Below, piece by piece: positions 12,941 through 49,143 of a stretch of 64,000 nucleotides of DNA. Numbering within the stretch: the first letter of the stretch is position 1; each line of letters opens with the position of its first letter. The DNA comes from Paralvinella palmiformis (taxonomy: Eukaryota > Annelida > Polychaeta > Terebellida > Alvinellidae). The notes under the pieces were generated by a model that was not told where the DNA came from, searched no databases, and worked only from the letters and a program-made list of their open reading frames with translations. The stretch spans positions 1 through 64,000 of the forward strand of contig JAODUP010000277.1 in NCBI GenBank assembly GCA_025642065.1, given 5' to 3'. The translations under genes were made by a program, and so were the position numbers.

Positions 12941-13679
12941 AATGAATATAGTAATAATAAAGCTATGCACAGCTCTTTTCGGGGATTTACTTTAAATGAA
13001 CTGAAACATGAAATGTCTATTTAGAACGTAAACAAATATCGAATGCATTAATCAGTCAGTTGTTAGAATTATATTTATTTAATTTCCTTACTAACTACAT
13101 GGACTACGATGTGTAATTTATTTCAATATCGTATTTATGTATACATACACATAGGCATTATTTTAGTGGTTACTAAAATATACAATAGTAGGATGATGTC
13201 GAAGGAATCGATATATATATTTCTATTGTAGTTGATCTATGAAATATTTAATAACAGGATTAAATACAAATGGTGAGAAAACTGCAACTACGGATATTTT
13301 TGTTATATGAAAATATTTTAAACAATATCAATTATATCTACTCTATTGCTAAGATCAGAAGCTTCTCAGCATTGATGACAAAATATTTCAAAAGGGAGAT
13401 TAATGATTAACAGATAGCGTGAGTTTTTAGGTAAAACTTGTCTTTGTGTGAATATACTAGTATGTTTTACATGTAGAGAACCAAATTACAGATATTCGTC
13501 AGATTAATCAATACTGTATATTAATAATTTATCTATCTATAGGTGATATAAAAAGTAAATAAACAATATATTGTTGATCACTGAAATTAGCTTATGTAGG
13601 CGACGAACTCTATGTGAGGTATGTGAGTGTTTCATCACCACAAGCTGAGGTACACACGTAGAGGAACTTTACTCAAATC
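12941..13679. other. Region upstream of the lectin receptor start
   Basis: AT-rich sequence with no recognised gene. The 5' UTR and promoter of the receptor probably lie here, but I see no convincing TATA box or initiator. Confidence 0.4.
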
Positions 13680-39080
<25,401 letters not shown>

Positions 39081-39293
39081 AACCGAAATTGTTTTGTTTC
39101 CATTACCTGAAAATATTAATATTTTATTATGTTATGTTGAAAAACCTTATCTCACATTATATTATGTAAGTTGAAAGTTATATTTACACTTTCTTTGATT
39201 ATATGTACACTTATGAGTGGTACTTATTTTACATATGACAGATGGGTAGTTTATGAAGAAATATTTGAGATTACAGTTTTGAAACAAGGTGAA

Positions 39294-39303
39294 TAATTGA
39301 TTG

Positions 39304-39352
<49 letters not shown>

Positions 39353-39458
39353 GTGAGTGAGTGAGTGAGTGAGTGAGTGAGTGAGTGAGTGAGTGAGTGA
39401 GTGAGTGAGTGGTGAGTGAGTGAGTGAGTGAGTGAGTGAGTGAGTGAGTGAGTGAGTG
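39294..39458. repeat. GATT then GAGT tetranucleotide repeat
   Basis: About 14 GATT-type units turn into about 25 GAGT units with one GGT interruption near 39411. Long frames across it on the minus strand are artefacts. Confidence 0.95.
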
Positions 39459-40088
39459 GAGACATATAGCCGTTGAGCTCATTTCTAATGTATAGCCGAA
39501 TATCATATAGAGCACCAGCGCGAGTGTGCGTCAGTGTGTGTCTTCCAAGATACATACATGTGCATATATTTTAAAGACACCATTTCTAAACATCTGATTT
39601 TGGAAAGGCCTGATCAGAAATACGGATACTTATTTCAGATAGTATTTATTAAAGATTCAATCTTTCTATGTGTTATTTAATTAACAATTAATAACATTAA
39701 ACTTATTAATACTTGTACATTTTGCCACCATTAGTACTTATGTAGAGACAAAAATGTTATATTGACTGCGCTTAACACAACAGCTTAATTAATGTTAGAT
39801 AGATTGTCAAGAGATGGTTCCTATGAATGTATTGCAAACTGTGAGACTTTCTTTCAGCAACTGAATAATACTTTCCATAATTATGTATTGTATTTTCTTT
39901 TTCTCTCTACACGTTACAGCTTAGTATAACTCTACATTACTGTTATGTTTATAGTAAATATTCCTGATATTACAAGAGCGATAAACTTCTGCAAAATTTA
40001 TGAAGTCTGGTGTATTTTTGTTAATTCCGAAATTTTAAAAAACAATTCTTTATAATTCTGTCTGTTCTGAAAGAGTAGTTCCTCTTTT

Positions 40089-40172
40089 ATGTATGTATGT
40101 ATGTACGTATGTACGTATGTATGTATGTATGTATGTATATATGTATGTACGTATGTACGTATGTATGTATGT
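40089..40172. repeat. TGTA tetranucleotide repeat
   Basis: ATGT/ACGT units, with the two variants arranged in a nearly symmetric order. Confidence 0.9.
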
Positions 40173-40954
40173 CCTTTTTAGTACATTGTTGAAAACAATT
40201 AGATCTTTGTATGTTATTAATCCAAGTTATTGTTTTCATTTGTTTTGGTTTCGTAAGGTTTAATCATACATTTTTTTCTTAAACAATTTATTTAAAATAT
40301 TTAATAATATAAACAATCAAAGTTTTTGTGTGTACTATTTATATATGCAGTATTAGTAGTTTGGTTCCACAGTTCATACAATTTTGTCATATAAGGAAGT
40401 GTAATGGATACTTTTTCAGATATATTTCCTAATTCACCCATGAAATTTCAATGTTTACAATTCGCCGGTATAGCGTATTGAGCTATTTTATTTTTGATCA
40501 TATGAACAGCTTTTATCTTTTGCTCAAACTGCTAATAATATACATTGTATATGTCCATTGTATATTATGTTTGCCTTACTACTTAAATGGTCACTTTAAT
40601 TGTGACACAGCAAATTTGTGCTTAAGTGGAGAGATAGTACATTGTCTACCATGGTCTGTGAATGGACTGTTCAATTTTGAAGAGAATAGCATTAACACTG
40701 GCATTTTACCTTTTCAGGGGTAGGGGAAAATGTGGGGTACTAATTATAAACGAATACTAGACGCAGATTCCATCAAGCTTTTAAAAGAGAATTACCTGCA
40801 AGAGTAAGACCTGGTGTATGTTTATGATTCGTGTCTGATCGAAGGACTCTTTTTGCTGTTTCTGCTTGATGAAGGAACAAGGTCAACTTGTGAATCACGT
40901 ACCTTAACTACATCTCATTCCATCACACCAACAGGAATTATTGTAACAATAATA

Positions 40955-41275
40955 CGTGACGTTTATATAACGCCCTATCCAGCTAGATAGCTGCTCTAAG
41001 GCGTTTTACAATATTAATATCCCTCACTCAGACCTGTTCCAATTCAGCACACATCTCAAATCCCAAGAGAGCATACAACACATTCTACCATTATAGCTGC
41101 AAATAGTTACTCAAATACATAGCCACCATCTCCTGTCAAGTTATTATTTCTGGCTGAGTGAACCATTGGCCACATGACAGCATTGTAGCATTATAGACCT
41201 CGAACCCGCTATCCTTCAGTTACGAGTTCTGTGCTCTAACTAACTGCACCATCGCGGCTGAACGAGAACAGATCT
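40955..41275 (-). mobile_element. SINE family B
   Basis: Reverse complement of the 27358-27680 element: B-box-like GGGTTCGAGGTC, AGTTAGTTAGAGC, GTGGCCAATGG and the ending CTATCTAGCTGGATAGGGCG. Diverged. Confidence 0.75.
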
Positions 41276-41744
41276 GACTTGGCTACCATCCGGCTTTCTA
41301 GTTTGTGATAAGATGACACCGGGTCCTTTCCTGCCTTAATTTGATAATGCTAAAATTGAAAAAGTATCTGAATATCAGCAAAGATGATCTGATGGTAAAT
41401 AATTGCTCCACCTTGGGTGTTTGTCTTCCAATATTTCTTTTAACGGTCTATCAACCTTCTATTGCATGACTAAAGAGGGGCTGAAACATTGATTTTAGTC
41501 TTACTGTTTTATTGCAAAAGACTGACAATATCGATTAATGCGATCGAAGAAGCCGTTTCGACTTCTGTGGTGAAGACTACAAATTTAGCGACAGATCTTA
41601 ACCACTTCTACCGCTGATCATAATTATAATAATAATCATAATTATTTGTTTGAGGATGAATAAGGAGATACAAGCGGAAGATGAGGGGAGGAGATTTCTC
41701 AACCACTCCAACATAGAGGCTGTGCCGAATAAGCGGCAGCCTGG

Positions 41745-42620
41745 GGATTCTTCGCGAACAACAAAACAAAATCGAGTTGTGTCCAATGCCACCTCTCGAA
41801 ATGCGTTGCAGTATTTCTATTCCTGAGTTAGGATTACTTATAATGCTTGAAGAGCGTACTGTGCCTGCTACAGTCATATAAATGCTGGATAACCAGGCCA
41901 GACACCTAAATGGCATCCCTCCAAAGACGCAAATAGTACATGGAATATACAGCTCTAGATCAACTTTTCTTGAATGCGGGGACTGGGAAATATAGTCTCC
42001 ACGCATAGAAAACGGAACTTTCTCAACCGCAGCATAATATGCCTTGTGATATTTGCTGAAGGCTCAAATACCTCATAAACATACAAATCCAATAAATATT
42101 ATGACCTACTCGTCACTATTATAACGAATTACATCGGCCGTTATGTTGGAATTCCTGTTCTACATATTAACATTTTAAAATCAGACCTAATGTCTGCTAT
42201 TTAAACTATAATTATAATATAGGGTTTTATTAATGACAAGGAGACTAAAGTTAGCCTTGAATGTCATAGTACAGACTGGACATAACTGGACCTAGGAAAG
42301 ATAATTATATTCCCACAAACAACTAAGGTGAATTATATATACAACTAAAGTTGTTATATAAAACAAACCAACCACACGAGCTGTGTCCAATGCTACCGCT
42401 CAAGATGCGATGCAGTGTTTCTATTCCTGAGTCAGGAGTACATAAAATGCTTTAAGAGCGTAATGTGCCTGCTAGAGTCATTTAAATGCTGAATAACCAG
42501 ACCTAAACGGCGTCCATTCAAAGACGCAGAGTACACGGAATATTCAGGTCTATATAAACTTTGAGTTTGAGAGTAGAACACCCAAGTCAGGTCACAGAAG
42601 TTATGAGAATGTTTAAGTTA
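41745..42620 (-). repeat. Dispersed repeat R, two joined inverted copies
   Basis: 42305-42620 and 41745-42300 both match modules of repeat R in reverse orientation. The block AGACGCAAATAG / CCAGCATTT / GTACGCTCTT and the block ACTCAGGAATAGAAAC occur twice. Copy 1 and copy 2 share the same blocks in the plus orientation. Confidence 0.75.
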
Positions 42621-42659
42621 ATTATCTAAGCAGTGCTATTTATAGTGGGTTTTTTTTTT

Positions 42660-42965
42660 CAATTCCTGTATCGTTCTTTCAAAGCTTGTCTTGTCTTGTT
42701 GAAGTTTGGGGTAGAGACCCTTGGCTGTCGCCTATTAGGCACAGCCACCTGGTGTTGATATCTGAAATGGCAGTTGTTCAACATGTTGTTTAACCTCAGT
42801 TTACTATAGATGTGATGTTCGGGGAAAAAAAACTTTGCCAGTTGCCTGGTTGGATGAAAAACTCCTCCTACTATAATGCCATGGCCGGGATTCGAACCTC
42901 CCACACAGCATGAAACATGGGTACTGAAGTCCCTCGTTCTTACCCGCTAGCCTATAGAGGCGGTC
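42660..42965 (-). mobile_element. SINE family C (tRNA-like head)
   Basis: On the minus strand: GACCGCCTCTATAGGCTAGC head, B-box-like GGTTCGAATCCCGGCC, then a body with CACCAGGTGGCTGTGCCTAA and an end near GATACAGGAATTG. I did not see a second copy in this window, so the family label is tentative. Confidence 0.55.
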
Positions 42966-42984
42966 TGATCTGTCCTTATTGTTG

Positions 42985-44590
42985 CTGTTGGTATGTGTAA
43001 GGGTCTTTCTGGAGAAGTCAGGTTATGTGTCTGGTAGGAATGTTGATTTTCTGATGATCAATGCTGATATGTGATGGTCTGGAAGTTTGTAGTCTTCCGG
43101 GCGGACATGACCTTTTAGTGTTCTTCGGTGCTTCGTGTAGGCTGGGCAGTTGAGCAGATAATGTACCGGGTCGTACACTTGTTGACAGTGCCGGCATAGC
43201 CTTAGGGGTGACGAGCCGGTGAAGTTCCTTGTGTGAGTCCAGACACGTAGTCTTCTGAGTTGGGTGTCGGCCAGTCTGTTGTTGAGGAAATTATATCCAA
43301 CTACAGTGGTCTTCTTGTGCCAATCCTTGGATGCTGATGTACAGTTTGTGTAGATTGATTCAAGTCAATTAGGGATGAATCTGTCAACAAGATGGTTGAA
43401 TGTGCCTGGGGTATGTTCGGCATATTCGATGACGTCTAGGTTCGTAGCTTCGTTTGCTAGTTTATCGGCTTGGTCGTTGCTCTCAATGATAATGTGGCTT
43501 GGAACCCGTGGAGTATTACTTGGATTCCACACTGCGTAAGGGCTGATGCTGTATCGTAGATTTCTGTAATGACTTCGAGATAGGTCTGGAAATTGGCCTT
43601 TGGCTAGTGCCCCCATAGAGTCCGAGTGGATGATGACTCTTCCATGGATAGTCTGTCTCGATATCCATATTAGTGCTGCTTTGACTGAGTGCAGCTCAGC
43701 TAAGGTGATCGGGGGTGTTTTTGTGATTCTGCCTTTTATTTCTTTGATGAAGCAGGCCCAGGCCGTGGTTCCGTTATCTTGAGAACTGGCGTCGGTGTAG
43801 ATGTTGATGGTTGGTGTTCGGTTTTCATTGAGTTAGGCAATTCTGTTAGTTGGTTGTGGATCAACTTTATTCTGGGTGGCGTTCTGTATGATTACTTGAA
43901 TAGGTGGTTCTAACCAGGCATAGGGTCAATTCAATTTCTGAATTGGAATTGTGATCTATTCCAATTCCGGAATTGGAATTAATTATTTTTAAAAATGGAA
44001 GTAGAATTGGAATTGAGAAATTTTGAATTGGAATTGGAATTGAAGATATGCACACTTACTATGGTACCCCACGTGAGCATTTAACCAATCAAAATGGTCT
44101 GGATACCGTGACCCACAACACTGTTACACCACCACATAGCATGCCTGTAATCTATATAGAGATATTGCTATTTAGGAATCCGCAAATTAATTTTTTAATT
44201 CAGAAATATTTCTTTCATGACAATCCTACTTGGAATATAAACTACTCGGAGTAGGTATTCCAAGTAGGTACCTTGGGGTGTGATTAGCAGTATCCCGATT
44301 TCTTTCTGAAGCGAAGCTGCCTTGGTTGACCATGATGTGTTGTTAAAGACTGTAGGATCTTTTCGTGTTTCTTCTTGAATTCTGTGTATAATTTCGGTCT
44401 GAATGGGTTTGGTAGCAGCTCTGATGAGATATGTGGTTGTTGCCTTCTTTATAAAGAGTCTGATGAGCAGGATTCCTGATTCTCTGTATATCAAGATGGA
44501 GCTTGTATCATTGGGAAGCCCCAAGATGTAACGTAGTGAAACTCTTTGTATTCTTTCAAAGGCCTGTCATGCTGAGTTGCAGGCCAGTAG
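42985..44590 (-). pseudogene. LINE 3' half with RNase H domain (I/Nimb-like), interrupted
   Basis: On the minus strand: AFERIQRVSLRYILGLPNDT (after the RT), an interruption, then an RNase H domain with INIYTDASSQDNG, ITLAELHSVKAAL, VIIHSDSMGALAKG and SNDQADKLANEA (the D, E, D, D catalytic positions), then a zinc-knuckle-like CRHCQQVYDPVHYLLNCP. This layout is that of I-clade LINEs. About 43915-44262 does not fit and looks inserted. Stop after RFIPN and shifts make it inactive. Confidence 0.8.
43915..44270. repeat. Insertion with GGAATT repeats and terminal hairpin
   Basis: Interrupts the RNase H LINE. One side is a GGAATTGAATT-like low-complexity block; the other is a hairpin (44225-44268) with 13 bp arms CCTACTTGGAATA / TATTCCAAGTAGG and an inner CTACTC/GAGTAG stem. 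Confidence 0.6.
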
Positions 44591-44639
44591 AAGGACGGAA
44601 GCAGCGTATAGTAGAACAGACTGTATCAAGGACTTATAG

Positions 44640-44800
44640 TTTGTTCAAAGGAATACTATATAAACTGTATAACGCAACTGTCACTGTCTTCAAAAAAACA
44701 AAAACAGGCCGGTGTCATGAAGCGACTACCATTTAAACTGTTAGCTTAATTGCTATTAAAAGACTGACATCTGCGCTGAAGCAGGCCGTAATAACAAAGA
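44640..44800 (-). repeat. Repeat R fragment
   Basis: Reverse complement of the CTTCAGCGCAGATG / GTAACGCGCTATTAC region of repeat R copies 1 and 2 (here CATCTGCGCTGAAGC). Confidence 0.65.
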
Positions 44801-44910
44801 CAGTCAAGAAGCAATAAGAGTCGATAAGGAAGCTAACAGAAGCAGAGCATCAGGATAGTAATAATGAACTCAGCCATAAAATCACAGAAATAATAAATAG
44901 ACTAGACATA

Positions 44911-44915
<5 letters not shown>

Positions 44916-44961
<46 letters not shown>
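44916..44961. repeat. GA microsatellite
   Basis: Perfect AG run at the 5' part of the LINE relic that follows. Confidence 0.9.
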
Positions 44962-44962
<1 letters not shown>

Positions 44963-44964
44963 AG

Positions 44965-47110
44965 GAGAGGTCAACAGGGGAGCCGAAAAAGAAGAAGGAA
45001 GAGCCGGATAAAATGGAAGCAAGATTGAAAGAATTGAGGGATGTGAAGGCAAGAAAAGAAAATATAATCATACATGGAATAAAGGAAAGTGATTCAGCAG
45101 ATCCAAAAGAACGACAGCAGGATTAATTCAATTGTGTCATGAAGATGTGTCACGGACAAATGAATATTAAGAGCCTTGACGAAAACACGATTATCAAATA
45201 ATTCCATCTGAGGAAAAAGATTCGACAAACAACAAAAGTCGGTCCATTTTGGTAGGATTCGATAGTGTAATTACAAAGTATCGAGTAGTCCGTGCTACAT
45301 CACTATTTAAGAGTAATGAGGTTTACATAGACATTGCAATCCAGCAAGATATGACACCTCAACAAAGAGAGCAACAACGAGTACTGTCGGTTGAAACGAA
45401 AGGAATGAAGAAAGAAAAAACTTCGGGAAACTATGTGTATCGAGACGAGGCCCACCAGGAGCAAAGAGAATTCGAAAAATGAAGATAAGATAAGGAGAAA
45501 GTCGAAGAGAACTGTAAATAAGTAAGTCACGGGCCAAAGCACACATAATGTAAATACTGCATCTTTCGATAATATTAAACTAATTGATTATTTGTCACCA
45601 TTTTGGAGAAGCGACAACAGCTTAATCAATTTTAACTTCAACTGCTACATTGCAAGACGACCGCAAGTGAGAAGACGTTTCATTTATGAAAAGGGTGACT
45701 ACAATAAGATGAAGGACATGTTTGGGGAAGAGTGGTTGATAGAATTAGATAGAATGGAGAGTGTGGAGACACAATGGAAATACCTGCTGAATAAACTTAG
45801 GGATGCTGAATTGGAGTGTGTGCCTAGTAAAATGATTGACAAATATGCAGGGGTCTATAAGCATCAGAAAACTAACATGGACAAATTAACAGCAACAGCA
45901 GCAAGAAAAAAACGGATGTGGCAGAGATATCTGGAAATGAGAGATCCCGTCAAATACAAGGAGTACACGAAGCGGCGGAACAAAGTAAGGGCCGTGTCCA
46001 GGAAGCCGAAGAAAGATGCAGAGAAGGATGCTAAGGATGCATAAACAAATGACAAGAAAGTCTGGAGATATCTGAAGTCAAGGATGAAAACTTCAGTCGG
46101 GATATCAGACCTTTAATCAGAGACAGATGATGGTAAGAAAATACTGGTGAACGAAGATGTAAACAAGGATGAAACACTATCAGTATTATGACGGAACTCC
46201 TAGAGGAGATGAATATGCACTGTGTATCATTTTTATTAAATCACTGAGAGATGGGACATAACAAAATAACTGCTTATGTTAGTGCCATTTTCAAGAAGGG
46301 ATGTAAATCAGAGGCAAGCAACTATAGACCAGTGAGTTTAACATGCATAGTATGTAAGCTACTAGAATCAGTTGTAAGGGAACAAGTTATGCAACATATG
46401 TTTGATAATAATTTATTCTCAACAAAACAGTTCATAGAGATAGATCGACAGTATTACAGTTACTAAGAGTAATTGATGAATGGACTGAAATTCTAGATGA
46501 AGGTGTATGTATAGATGTAATATACATGGATTTTAAAAAGGTATTTGACACTGTTCCACATCAAAGGCTTCTAGCCAAAATATCCAACTATGGGATAAAG
46601 GGGGAGATACTGGAATGGATAAAGATCTTCCTGACAAACAGAAAACAGCGAGTGGTAGCGAATGGTTCATTATCAAGATTATCAAGGGTGGAGGTGCTGA
46701 GCGGTATCCCACAGGGAAGTGTGTTGGGACCAGTCCTGTTTGTTCTGCTTATCAACGATCTTCCGGACAGCGTTACATCCAACATATATCTGTTTCAGTA
46801 TATCGGGATCATATAACATATATCGGGATCAGTTACAACAGGACCTCAACTCACTACAAAAATGGCAAACCAAGTGGCTTCTGAGGTTCCACCCTCAGAA
46901 GTGTAAAATGATGACGATCAGAAGCAGAAAGAAAATACCACCGGGTAGACAGTACTATTTGGACACTTAAGAAGGAGAAGAGAGCAAAAGGATCACATTG
47001 CAGACAGTCAGCCAAGAGAAGGATCTATAGGATCACCTTCGAAGAGAGACTAACTTTTGAACATCATATACTGGAGAAGGTTAAGAAAGCAAATCAGCCA
47101 TGGGATTAAT
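44965..47110 (+). pseudogene. CR1/Jockey-like LINE, deleted endonuclease and no FADD box
   Basis: Order seen: ORF1-like RKENIIIHGIKESDSADPKE and SILVGFDSV-type frame (45030-45480), then LSPFWRSDNSLINFNFNC, the last part of the endonuclease, then the linker (KGDYNKMKDMFGEEWLIEL), then RT: SNYRPVSLTCIVCKLLESVV, YMDFKKVFDTVPHQRLLAKI, SGIPQGSVLGPVLFVLLIND and KWLLRFHPQKCKMM. Most of the endonuclease is absent, and the FADD/YADD catalytic box is replaced by a short repeat (TATATCGGGATCA twice). Several frameshifts. An inactive copy. Confidence 0.85.
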
Positions 47111-47507
47111 TATAGATATTTCTGTTACCTGGACATCCAAAGCTTTAAATGTTATTTAATGCTATGGTCCGCACACACATTGAAGAGTTGAGTTACATGG
47201 CGAGCTAGTGGTCACAACATATTTGTCTCTCGGAAATAGTGATATTTACCTTGGATATTAATGGCATATACATGTGAAAATTGACGTTGTGATATATGAA
47301 TATGACTGATTAGAAATATCTAAAAATAATTAGATTTATTTGACGGCTACTGAAAAATCAAGCTATATTAACAGGTATTCGCCAATAGGACTCAAAAACT
47401 GCTCTCTCATTATTCTTCTGTGGGTTGTGAGCATTTGGTCTAACTATATTATTGACCAGCATATAAACTGATAAACCTAATTGTTTAACTGTGCACACAC
47501 CATAACC

Positions 47508-48576
47508 ATGGGTAAAAGCAAAAAGGGCTGCCCCGAGGGATTTCCAGCTGCTGCCTGGGAAAAGCTGAATTCGATTGAAGCCAACACCGAGGCGATGCTG
47601 GATAGACTGGACAACTTGGAGAGGAGAGTTGAAGTCGTGGAGAAGGTTCAACTGATTCTCACCGTTTCCTTGCTATGCGCTAAAATGTCACGCATGGAAA
47701 TTGTCACAGATCGACTTCGTCATGAAATCGGACATGTAAAGCAACATTCCATGAAACACAATTTAATTTTCAAGTTTGATGACACGACGGACATTGGCAA
47801 TGGGATAGAGGGCGAGGACTCAGTGTCAGTAGTGAGACAGTTTCTCATCCAGGTAATGCATGTTCCTAACGCCAGCAACGTCTACATCCCAGTTGCTCAC
47901 AGGCTAGGTGATCCGAGAAACAAGCACCGTGCGATACTGCAAGGTTCCCGATAGCCACCGAACTGGATCTGATCCTGAGGCACGGGAACCGGCTGCGAGG
48001 TACTCGTCGTGGAGTCTCAAGGCAAACACCGCCGTCCATGACCGAGCGCAACCAATTTGCTATGAACACCCTACAAGGACAAGCGAATAGATTTCAACAA
48101 TAAGGCCCGCTTAAACAATGGGAAACTATTTGTAAAGGGCAAAGTGCAAACTGAGTTCTTAGAACCTCGTTTGCCTGATCCAGAACCAGCGGAGGAGGAT
48201 TACGAGGTAGAAGTCACACAAAGTGGAACGATCAAGGACTCGGGTAGTGTGTTTAAAGGTTACGCGGTATCTGTGAACTCACTGTCGGATGTAACATCAG
48301 GGATACAGGAGGTCATGATGTCAATGCCAGATGCCAGTACTGCGAGCCACCTTATATATGCATATAGGGTGAAGAACGGACTAGCGTCAGTGAAAATTTC
48401 ATTCAGACGATGATCGTGGCATGGGGCTAGACCTCTTGCGCATGTTGCGAGATAGCGACAAACGGAATGTGCTGTGCTTCGTTTCAAGAGAGTGTGCTCC
48501 TGGGTTTCAGCATCTTGGCCGCAAGCGTTTTGAAATCCAGCGTCGCGTAGGTAAGGAGGCCTTGGACAAGCTTTGA
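47508..48576 (+). pseudogene. LINE ORF1 with IMPACT (UPF0029)-like C-terminal domain
   Basis: Starts MGKSKKGCPEGFPAAAWEKL, then a heptad-like coiled coil (AMLDRLDNLERRVEVVEKV), then an ORF1p-type segment (KHNLIFKFDD, VAHRLGDPRNKHRAI). After shifts near 47940 and 48100 comes a domain with SVFKGYAVSVNSLSDV, ASHLIYAYRV, then after another shift at about 48405 SDDDRGMGLDLLRML, RNVLCFVSRE and HLGRKRFEIQRRVGKEALD, ending TGA. HxIYAYR, DDD-G, the VxxVSR strand and LG-x-x-RF are the hallmark positions of IMPACT-family domains, in the right order and spacing. It lies about 570 nt upstream of an endonuclease/RT ORF on the same strand, so I take both as one element. Confidence 0.65.
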
Positions 48577-49143
48577 ATATGTGTATGTATATGTATCTGT
48601 ATATGTGTGTATATCTATGTATGTATGTATGTATGTATTTGGGGATATGCATGTATATGTGTATGTATGAATATGTATGCAAATGAGTTTTATCAGATTT
48701 GTTCTTTGTGCTATGTTTAACTTGATATATAATACATTATGTGTTTGTCATTAGCAATAATACATATGAGAGAGACTAACCGCAACATATGTGCGTCAAC
48801 ACTACGCTTATGTCGTGTACATTCATTTCTTGTTTCTTGATATATTTTACTATATTTCTGTTCTGTTTGACATTTCTATGTTTAACTGTTTATTATCTAT
48901 GTATATTTGTAATTATGCTGGTCAGTTGTTTGTGTGTGGGCGGGGGAGATAGGAGTTTATTAGGGTGTGGCATTTTGCCATGCTGACACTTGATAGGATT
49001 GGTGCGAATGAGGAGTTTGATTTAATATCTATGTATAATAATGCGAATGACACCAAGGAAAGCGACTCACCATTTAAATTTAATTCTTCACACTGTTCGT
49101 ATTATAAGCCGGCAGACTTCAGCGGTACATTCACACTGACGTA
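48577..49143 (+). other. Spacer between LINE ORF1 and ORF2
   Basis: TGTA-rich simple sequence (48580-48690), a hydrophobic open frame without motif, then a frame running into the ORF2 start. Nothing else supportable. Confidence 0.4.

Larger units (their letters stand above)
39081..40954. other. Downstream of the receptor gene: 3' UTR and intergenic
   Basis: Holds a GATT/GAGT tetranucleotide tract (39294-39458) and a TGTA/CGTA tetranucleotide tract (40089-40172). No further gene recognised; no clear poly(A) signal found close to the stop. Confidence 0.5.

Noticed and set aside
39162..39555. Minus-strand frames rich in SLTH and SINQ
   Set aside because: Tetranucleotide repeat translation.
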